A stretch of DNA of 11,442 nucleotides from Proteobacteria bacterium ST_bin16. GTDB lineage: Bacteria > Pseudomonadota > Gammaproteobacteria > Burkholderiales > Nitrosomonadaceae. The notes beneath the pieces are model-generated. The model saw only the letters and a program-made list of their open reading frames with translations. It did not search any database and was not told the origin of the DNA. Location: the NCBI GenBank assembly GCA_002083595.1, contig MSXT01000066.1:1-11442 (forward strand). The letters run 5' to 3'. Made by a program: the position numbers and the translations under genes. Positions 6,431-11,442 of the stretch are shown here, in pieces; the stretch's first letter is position 1; every line of letters begins with the position of its first letter.

Positions 6431-6437
6431 CGAATTT

Positions 6438-6881
6438 TCATTCGCATTGCGAATGCTCCGGCAGTTTGAGAATGGCTTCCGCGTTGCTGCTTGAAAAAAC
6501 CTTACTGGCTGCTTGTTGCCACGGCAGCCACATGAAGTTTAAATGTTCTCTGGCGGCAATCCGGACGGGCACGATGCCGGGTAAGCGTAACCCAAACACA
6601 TGCTCGGTATTGAACCGGACATCCGGTCCATAGCGCCAGCGCCACTCTTCGTAAATTTCATAGCGATTTTCAGTTTGCCAATCAGTCAGCGTATAATCGG
6701 CAACGTTCAAACCGGTTTCTTCAAACACTTCCCGTGCTGCTGTCTGTGTCAGTGTTTCACCAGAGTCCTGGCTTCCGGTTACCGATTGCCAGTAGCCGGG
6801 GTGATCGGTGCGCTCCAGCAATAAAACCTGCAAATCGGCGGTATGAATCACCACCAACACAGAAACCGGTATTTTGTACAT
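6438..6881 (-). CDS. nudB: Dihydroneopterin triphosphate diphosphatase (Nudix), NudB
   Basis: Removes pyrophosphate from dihydroneopterin triphosphate, an early step of folate synthesis in the cytoplasm. The full Nudix box GX5EX7REUXEEXGU is present: G37, E43, then R51-E52-V53 and E55-E56-T57-G58-L59 (numbered with a TTG codon before the ATG as residue 1). The N-terminal KIPVSVLVVIH, the HPGYWQSVTGSQDSGE lead into the box, and the later TENRYEIYEEWRWRYGP and EHVFGL stretches match NudB rather than a generic Nudix enzyme. I chose ATG at 6879-6881 (147 residues), close to the family length of about 150. It follows aspS by 21 bases on the same strand, a neighbour pair common in betaproteobacteria, so it is probably cotranscribed with aspS. 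The ribosome site (GGGTG) is poor, which also hints at coupling. Confidence 0.88.
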   Translation of the reverse strand: MYKIPVSVLVVIHTADLQVLLLERTDHPGYWQSVTGSQDSGETLTQTAAREVFEETGLNVADYTLTDWQTENRYEIYEEWRWRYGPDVRFNTEHVFGLRLPGIVPVRIAAREHLNFMWLPWQQAASKVFSSSNAEAILKLPEHSQCE

Positions 6882-6902
6882 CAACCAACACCCGGTTGCC
6901 CG

Positions 6903-8684
6903 TTAACTGGGCTTGGTTTCAACCTGCCGCAGACGGATGTTCAATTCCCGTAATTGTTTTTCATCCACGGTGCTGGGTGCATGCGTTAACAAGCACTGCG
7001 CACGCTGCGTTTTAGGGAACGCGATCACGTCCCTAATCGATTCCGAACCGGTCATCATCGTCAAAATGCGATCCAGGCCAAATGCAATCCCGCCGTGCGG
7101 CGGCGCGCCGTATTGCAGCGCTTCCAGCAAGAAACCGAATTTCTCCTGCGCTTCCTGCTCGGAAATATTAAGTGCGCGGAACACCTTCGATTGCACTTCC
7201 TGGCGATGTATCCGCACCGATCCGCCGCCGATTTCTGAGCCATTCAACACCATATCGTACGCTTTGGAAAGCGCCTTGCCCGGATCGGTTTCGAGTAAAT
7301 CCTCGTGCCCGTCAGCCGGGGACGTAAACGGATGGTGCAATGCTTGCCAGCGATTTTCTTCCTCATCCCGTTCGAACATCGGAAAATCGACGACCCATAG
7401 CGGTTTCCAGCCGGATTCGGCGTGTCCGTGTTGATGTCCGATCTTGATGCGCAGCGCACCCAGCGATTCGTTGACGACTTTGGTTTTGTCCGCACCGAAG
7501 AAAATCAAATCGCCATTCTGTGCCCGGGTGCGCGCCAGAATGATTTTAATCGTTTCTTCCGGTAAGAATTTCAAAATCGGCGATTGCAATCCTTCAACGC
7601 CGCCGGCCAGATTATTGACTTTGATGTATGCCAGACCTTTGGCGCCATAAATTGCGACAAAATTGGTGTAATCGTCGATTTCCTTGCGCGACAATTCCCC
7701 GCCCCTGGGCACGCATAGCGCCGCAACACGGCCATCGGGTTTTTCCGCGGCTTCACGGAATACCTTGAACGGCACATCTTTCATGATGTCGGTTAATTCG
7801 GTAAATTCCAGCGGAACACGCAAATCCGGCTTGTCCGAACCGTATTTGTGCATGGCATCGGCATAAGTCAGACGCGGGAAAGGATCGGGTAAGTCCACAT
7901 TGCTGACGGTTCTGAATAAACCGCGAATCATCCCTTCCATCAGCGACATGATTTCATCCGCCGACAGAAACGAGGTTTCAATATCGATTTGCGTGAATTC
8001 GGGTTGCCGGTCGGCGCGCAGATCTTCATCGCGGAAACAGCGCGTGATCTGATAATACCGGTCGAATCCGGATACCATCAGAAGCTGCTTGAATAATTGC
8101 GGCGACTGCGGCAAAGCAAAAAAGTGACCGGCATTCACCCGTGACGGCACCAGATAATCCCGTGCGCCTTCCGGTGTGGATTTGGTCAGCATCGGCGTTT
8201 CGATATCAAGAAATCCATGCTGATCCAGAAACACGCGCACCGCCATCGCCACTTTATGCCGTAAGCGCAGATTCGATTGCATCGCCGGACGGCGTAAATC
8301 GAGATAACGATGTTCCAGCCGCACCGCTTCACTGATATTGTCATCGTCCATCAGAAACGGCGGCGTCAGTGACGGATTCAATACTTCAATGGAGGCCACC
8401 AGAATCTCAATTTCACCGCTGACCAACGCGGTATTGATCGTTCCTTCGGGGCGTTTTCTCACTTTACCGGTAATTTTCAGCACATATTCATTGCGAATTT
8501 TTTCCGCAACCTGAAATGTTTCCACGTTATCCGGATCGCATACGATCTGTACCAACCCTTCACGATCGCGCAAATCAATGAAGATCACACCACCGTGATC
8601 CCTGCGCCGGTGCACCCAGCCAAAAAGAGTTACAGTTTGACCAAGATATCCGGTGTTAATGGCGCCACAGTAGTTTGTACGCAT
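6903..8684 (-). CDS. aspS: Aspartyl-tRNA synthetase, predicted non-discriminating (Asp/Asn)
   Basis: A class II synthetase that charges tRNA with aspartate. The 593 residues match the bacterial form: OB-fold anticodon domain (about 1-105), catalytic core, the inserted GAD domain (about 285-415), and motif 3 near the C terminus. Visible landmarks are DIETPMLTKSTPEGARDYLVP at 160-180 (split by family use), QSPQLFKQLLM at 193-203, motif 2 FRDEDLRADRQPEF at 217-230, and motif 3 GGIAFGLDR at 531-539. In the anticodon domain residues 30-31 are HG (RRRDHGG) and residue 81 is Gly. In Pseudomonas, His and Gly at these places mark a non-discriminating enzyme that also loads tRNA-Asn with Asp for later amidation by GatCAB; E. 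coli has Leu at the first. No strong Shine-Dalgarno is seen. It lies 101 bases after the fmdB-like gene and 21 before nudB. Confidence 0.97.
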   Translation of the reverse strand: MRTNYCGAINTGYLGQTVTLFGWVHRRRDHGGVIFIDLRDREGLVQIVCDPDNVETFQVAEKIRNEYVLKITGKVRKRPEGTINTALVSGEIEILVASIEVLNPSLTPPFLMDDDNISEAVRLEHRYLDLRRPAMQSNLRLRHKVAMAVRVFLDQHGFLDIETPMLTKSTPEGARDYLVPSRVNAGHFFALPQSPQLFKQLLMVSGFDRYYQITRCFRDEDLRADRQPEFTQIDIETSFLSADEIMSLMEGMIRGLFRTVSNVDLPDPFPRLTYADAMHKYGSDKPDLRVPLEFTELTDIMKDVPFKVFREAAEKPDGRVAALCVPRGGELSRKEIDDYTNFVAIYGAKGLAYIKVNNLAGGVEGLQSPILKFLPEETIKIILARTRAQNGDLIFFGADKTKVVNESLGALRIKIGHQHGHAESGWKPLWVVDFPMFERDEEENRWQALHHPFTSPADGHEDLLETDPGKALSKAYDMVLNGSEIGGGSVRIHRQEVQSKVFRALNISEQEAQEKFGFLLEALQYGAPPHGGIAFGLDRILTMMTGSESIRDVIAFPKTQRAQCLLTHAPSTVDEKQLRELNIRLRQVETKPS

Positions 8685-8785
8685 AATTCTATTCAGTAGT
8701 CAGAATGGTGAGATGAGTGATTTTTAGGTATTACCGGCAGTAGCCAAGTACATACATCGCATTGTATTCAGATATTGCGGATCCG

Positions 8786-9091
8786 TTAATCAGCAGCTGC
8801 CGTAGAAGCGGAATTGCTTTCGGCCGTTGCCGGTGAATCCGCAGCGGCAGATGCCGCAGGTTGTGTATTGTCTTTTGCGCTGGCTTTGGATTCCGTTTTC
8901 TGTGTTTTATTATTCTTAAAGTCAGTGACATACCAGCCGCTTCCTTTTAACTGAAATCCAGCCGCGGAAATACGTTTCACATAATTGCTGCTGCCGCAGA
9001 CAGGACAAACCGCAATGGGTGCATCGTTAATTTTTTGCAAATGTTCTTTCTCGGCACCGCATGAATTGCATAGATATTCATAAATAGGCAT
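8786..9091 (-). CDS. FmdB-family zinc ribbon protein
   Basis: A 101-residue protein starting MPIYEYLCNSCG, the hallmark of the FmdB/CxxC_CxxC_SSSS regulatory-protein family. Four cysteines, C8-x2-C11 and C29-x2-C32, should hold one zinc. The ribbon (1-55, ending GFQLKGSGWYVTDFK) is followed by a low-complexity tail of Ala, Ser, Thr and charged residues (60-101), probably disordered. The frame stays open upstream to 9181, but the start at 9089-9091 is fixed by the family N terminus and by GGAGGT five bases before it. The family's role is poorly known (named after formamidase regulation). Its place before aspS is common in betaproteobacteria. The 101 bases between it and aspS hold no gene that I can support. 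Confidence 0.92.
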   Translation of the reverse strand: MPIYEYLCNSCGAEKEHLQKINDAPIAVCPVCGSSNYVKRISAAGFQLKGSGWYVTDFKNNKTQKTESKASAKDNTQPAASAAADSPATAESNSASTAAAD

Positions 9092-9095
9092 AGCA

Positions 9096-9101
9096 ACCTC
9101 C
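9096..9101 (-). promoter_or_regulatory. Strong ribosome binding site that fixes the fmdB-like start
   Basis: GGAGGT on the minus strand, four to five bases before the ATG at 9089-9091. It decides against the longer frame that opens at 9181. Confidence 0.85.
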
Positions 9102-9127
9102 AACAATCCAATATTGAGAAACCGGTT

Positions 9128-9133
9128 ATTATA
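9128..9133 (-). promoter_or_regulatory. Candidate -10 box for the fmdB-aspS-nudB run
   Basis: A perfect TATAAT on the minus strand, 36 bases before the fmdB-like start codon, at a sensible distance for a short leader. The -35 region at the right spacing (CTATCC) is poor, so an activator may be needed or this may not be the promoter. Confidence 0.4.
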
Positions 9134-9195
9134 CCTTAACCGTTCCTGTTGGATAGGCATCCCTGCTGTCCCTAGCTCCATACCGCTAAATATAC

Positions 9196-9231
9196 TGTAG
9201 AGTCGAAACCATTGCTCAGGCTGATTCTACA
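9196..9231. repeat. Inverted repeat in the fmdB / PEP-CTERM divergent region
   Basis: TGTAGAGTC (9196-9204) pairs with GATTCTACA (9223-9231), nine pairs with one G-T, loop 18 bases. It ends 17 bases before the -35 box at 9249, a place where an activator of the plus-strand gene could bind. There is no T run on either side to suggest a terminator. Confidence 0.35.
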
Positions 9232-9248
9232 ATGATGACTTTATCTAT

Positions 9249-9278
9249 TTGACAAAACAAGAGAATTCAATCTATATT
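9249..9278 (+). promoter_or_regulatory. Sigma70-type promoter of the laminin-B-like PEP-CTERM gene
   Basis: TTGACA (9249-9254), an 18-base spacer, then TATATT (9273-9278). Transcription should start near 9285, giving a leader of about 46 bases with AAGGAG at 9318-9323, seven bases before ATG. This is the best promoter match in the window. Confidence 0.75.
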
Positions 9279-9330
9279 CACTACAGCTTTAGGACACTTC
9301 CAGTTTCAACCCTACCCAAGGAGACTATTT

Positions 9331-10026
9331 ATGATCCGCTCTATCATTTCCGTTGCCTGCTGCTTAACTATTTTGAGTTATTCCACGATTGCCGCCAGTT
9401 CGCTCGTATCCAGCACTTTCGATAGCGATACCGATGGCTGGAGCGGACTCACAACGGACGGTTCTTCTGCCTGGCCGGTCATTACCAGCGGTTTAACGCC
9501 CACGCATAGCGCGGATGGCGTACCCGGCGGTTCCATTACGCTCGCCGATCCTGATTCGCAATGGACTTATTTTAGCGCTCCCGGTAAATTCCTCGGCGAT
9601 CAAAGCGCTGCTTTTGGCGGCAGCCTTCAATTCGATAGCCGGTATGTGGTTGCGGGCACGAGTTACGCCAATGAAGCCGAAATTGTCTTAAAAGGCGCCG
9701 GACTGACGCTGGTTTATGAAGCCACCAACAGCTTGCCAGCCGCTTGGACGCATTTCGATGCCGCGCTCGTGGCCGGTACTTGGCGGGTTGCCGATACTTT
9801 TTCCGGAGCTTTTGCCACCGATGCGCAATTGCTCGCTGTTCTATCCAGCCTGAATGCGCTTTGGATCAATGCGGAGCACTTTACACCGGTGATGGAAGTC
9901 ATTGCGCTGGACAATGTCAGTCTCCTATCACCGGTACCCGAGCCCGAAATCTACAGCATGTTGCTCACCGGATTCGGGTTACTTGGTTTTATGGCATACC
10001 GCAGAAAAACACTGCAAGCAGAGTAA
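9331..10026 (+). CDS. Laminin-B-like domain PEP-CTERM protein
   Basis: A 231-residue exported protein. A signal peptide covers about 1-21 (MIRSIIS..., likely cleavage after IAA or thereabouts), with two cysteines (C10, C11) in its hydrophobic core. Residues 27-198 look like a laminin B (domain IV) type beta-sandwich as found in many PEP-CTERM proteins: STFDSDTDGWSG at 28-39, VPGGSITLAD at 64-73, YFSAPGKFLGDQSAAFGG at 80-97, and the closing LDNVSL at 193-198. The sorting tag is VPEPEIYSM from 202, a hydrophobic helix to about 222, then YRRK. It is probably processed by an exosortase and displayed at the surface or in the matrix; ligands are unknown. It has its own promoter and a strong ribosome site. 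Its TAA touches the stop codon of the convergent hslU, so no terminator separates them. Confidence 0.93.
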   Translation: MIRSIISVACCLTILSYSTIAASSLVSSTFDSDTDGWSGLTTDGSSAWPVITSGLTPTHSADGVPGGSITLADPDSQWTYFSAPGKFLGDQSAAFGGSLQFDSRYVVAGTSYANEAEIVLKGAGLTLVYEATNSLPAAWTHFDAALVAGTWRVADTFSGAFATDAQLLAVLSSLNALWINAEHFTPVMEVIALDNVSLLSPVPEPEIYSMLLTGFGLLGFMAYRRKTLQAE

Positions 10027-11361
10027 TTACAACACGTAGCGCGCCAAATCTTCGCTTTGCGACAAGTCTTTAAGGCGCTGATCAACATACGCTGCATCAA
10101 TCGCGATCGTTTTTCCGCTGTGTTTTGGTGCATCGTATGAGATATCTTCCAGTAGTTTCTCCATCACCGTATGCAACCGTCTGGCGCCGATGTTTTCCGT
10201 TTTGCTATTCACGGAAAAGGCAATTTCAGCCAAGCGTTTGATTGCATCATCGCCGAACTGCAATTTAACGCCTTCTGTGGCCAGCAGCGCTTCGTATTGA
10301 CGGGTTAGACAGGCATCGGTATTGGTGAGTATCTGCTCAAAATCACTGACGCTCAGACTGGTCAACTCAACGCGAATCGGGAAACGCCCTTGCAACTCCG
10401 GGATCAAATCGGAAGGTTTGGACATATGAAATGCGCCGCTGGCCACAAACAGGATATGGTCGGTTTTGATCATGCCGTATTTGGTCGAAACGGTTGTGCC
10501 CTCAACCAGAGGCAGTAAATCGCGCTGCACTCCCTGACGGGAAACATCGCCGCCGGTATGCCCTGCCCGACTGGCAATTTTGTCTATTTCATCGAGAAAT
10601 ACAATGCCGTTCTGTTCCACATTCTGGATCGCCGTCAGCTTCAATTCTTCGTCGTTCACCATTTTCGCCGCTTCTTCTTCGAGAAGAATCTTCCTCGCTT
10701 CACGGATTGTCAGCTTCCGGGTTTTCTTGCGTTCTCCGGTCATATTCTGGAACATACCTTGAATTTGCGAGGTCAAGTCTTCCATTCCCGGCGGCGCGAA
10801 GATTTCCATGTTGGCGCGCGGCGCAGCGACTTCGATTTCGATCTCTTTATCGTCCAGCTCACCTTCGCGCAATTTCTTGCGGAATTTCTGCCGTGTCGTG
10901 CTATCCCGGTCTTCGGTAATCGTGTGGTGCACATCAAAATCCCTGGCAACCGGCAATAAGGCATCAAGAATGCGGTCTTCCGCCCGGTCTTCAGCCAGCG
11001 GCTGCTTTTTGCGGGTTTCATTTTCGCGCGATTCCTTAACGGCGGTTTCCGCCAGATCGCGGATGATCGAATCGACATCGCGTCCGACATAGCCGACTTC
11101 GGTGAATTTGGTCGCTTCAATTTTGATGAAAGGCGCGTTTGCGAGCTTTGCCAGACGCCGCGCAATCTCGGTTTTACCGACCCCGGTCGGACCGATCATG
11201 AGAATATTTTTCGGCGTGATTTCCTGCCGCAGCGGATCGGCAACCTGCTGCCTGCGCCAGCGGTTTCTCAAGGCAATGGCCACGGCACGCTTAGCTGCAT
11301 CCTGGCCGATAATATGTTTGTCCAGTTCATGAACAATTTCCTGCGGGGTCATTTGCGACAT
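10027..11361 (-). CDS. hslU: ATP-dependent protease ATPase subunit HslU (ClpY)
   Basis: AAA+ unfoldase that feeds proteins into the HslV peptidase; acts in the cytoplasm and belongs to the heat-shock set in most proteobacteria. The 444 residues match the family length. Visible parts: N-terminal MSQMTPQEIVHELDKHIIGQ, Walker A GPTGVGKT at 57-64, pore loop GYVG at 90-93, the charged I domain about 110-243, Walker B IVFLDEID at 253-260, sensor 1 region FVASGAF at 305-311, arginine-finger stretch QGRFP with R326, sensor 2 GARR at 392-395, and the C-terminal tail SEDLARYVL that docks into HslV. ATG at 11359-11361 matches known N termini; Met4 is an alternative. No clear Shine-Dalgarno precedes it. 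hslV, usually immediately upstream, is not visible in the 81 bases left in the window. Confidence 0.97.
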   Translation of the reverse strand: MSQMTPQEIVHELDKHIIGQDAAKRAVAIALRNRWRRQQVADPLRQEITPKNILMIGPTGVGKTEIARRLAKLANAPFIKIEATKFTEVGYVGRDVDSIIRDLAETAVKESRENETRKKQPLAEDRAEDRILDALLPVARDFDVHHTITEDRDSTTRQKFRKKLREGELDDKEIEIEVAAPRANMEIFAPPGMEDLTSQIQGMFQNMTGERKKTRKLTIREARKILLEEEAAKMVNDEELKLTAIQNVEQNGIVFLDEIDKIASRAGHTGGDVSRQGVQRDLLPLVEGTTVSTKYGMIKTDHILFVASGAFHMSKPSDLIPELQGRFPIRVELTSLSVSDFEQILTNTDACLTRQYEALLATEGVKLQFGDDAIKRLAEIAFSVNSKTENIGARRLHTVMEKLLEDISYDAPKHSGKTIAIDAAYVDQRLKDLSQSEDLARYVL

Positions 11362-11404
11362 GATTTTAAATTCTGTGATAGGTGTGATGTAAATAGAGTA
11401 TTCA

Positions 11405-11439
11405 AATACCGTTCAGGTGCGGATTCTTACAACGGTATT
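11405..11439 (-). repeat. Inverted repeat upstream of hslU
   Basis: AATACCGTT (11405-11413) and AACGGTATT (11431-11439) form a perfect 9-base repeat around 17 bases, 44 bases before the hslU start. On the minus strand it is followed by TTTGAATACTC, too weak for a clear terminator. It may be an operator, a leader stem, or the 3' end of the gene upstream. Confidence 0.4.
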
Positions 11440-11442
11440 GCG

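Noticed and set aside
7061..8335. Several open frames inside aspS on both strands
   Set aside because: Shadow frames of a strongly conserved gene, without starts or families of their own; the same applies to those inside hslU and nhaC.
9092..9181. 30-residue N-terminal extension of the fmdB-like protein
   Set aside because: The family starts at MPIYEYLC and GGAGGT lies right before that ATG; the candidate -10 box also lies within the extension.

Overview
The window looks like chromosome from a betaproteobacterium, most likely a Nitrosomonas-type ammonia oxidiser. That reading rests on gene content: two PEP-CTERM sorted proteins, the run fmdB-type gene > aspS > nudB, an hslU, and a compact TRAM-type RNA methyltransferase, all in a moderately AT-rich background. 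The taxon is an inference; no rRNA or other marker is present.

Layout. Positions 92-712 (-) encode a small PEP-CTERM protein. Positions 980-3289 (-) form a tight probable operon of msrB (methionine sulfoxide reductase B), an NhaC-type Na+/H+ antiporter and a four-helix membrane protein of unknown role. Only 41 bases away and divergent, 3331-4482 (+) encodes an Fe-S RNA m5U methyltransferase. A 721-base gene-free stretch follows (4483-5203). It holds a strong rho-independent terminator facing the minus strand, with no gene to serve, plus several inverted repeats. Positions 5204-6181 (+) encode an unusual soluble protein with a CxDxR...H...C metal-site pattern, resembling beta-fold or cadmium-type (zeta) carbonic anhydrases. 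A structured 256-base spacer follows.

Positions 6438-9091 (-) hold a housekeeping cluster transcribed as fmdB-like zinc ribbon > aspS > nudB. Positions 9331-10026 (+) encode a laminin-B-like PEP-CTERM protein behind a good sigma70 promoter. It ends directly against the stop codon of the convergent hslU (10027-11361, -), the ATPase of the HslUV protease. The usual partner hslV is not recognisable in the 81 bases left upstream of hslU.

How the parts relate: most genes are housekeeping (translation fidelity, folate pathway, proteolysis, RNA modification, methionine repair, ion balance). The accessory features are the two PEP-CTERM proteins, which need an exosortase encoded elsewhere, and the carbonic-anhydrase-like gene with its long structured upstream region. 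That gene and its flanks are the best candidate here for undescribed biology. No mobile element, CRISPR array, tRNA or rRNA was seen.
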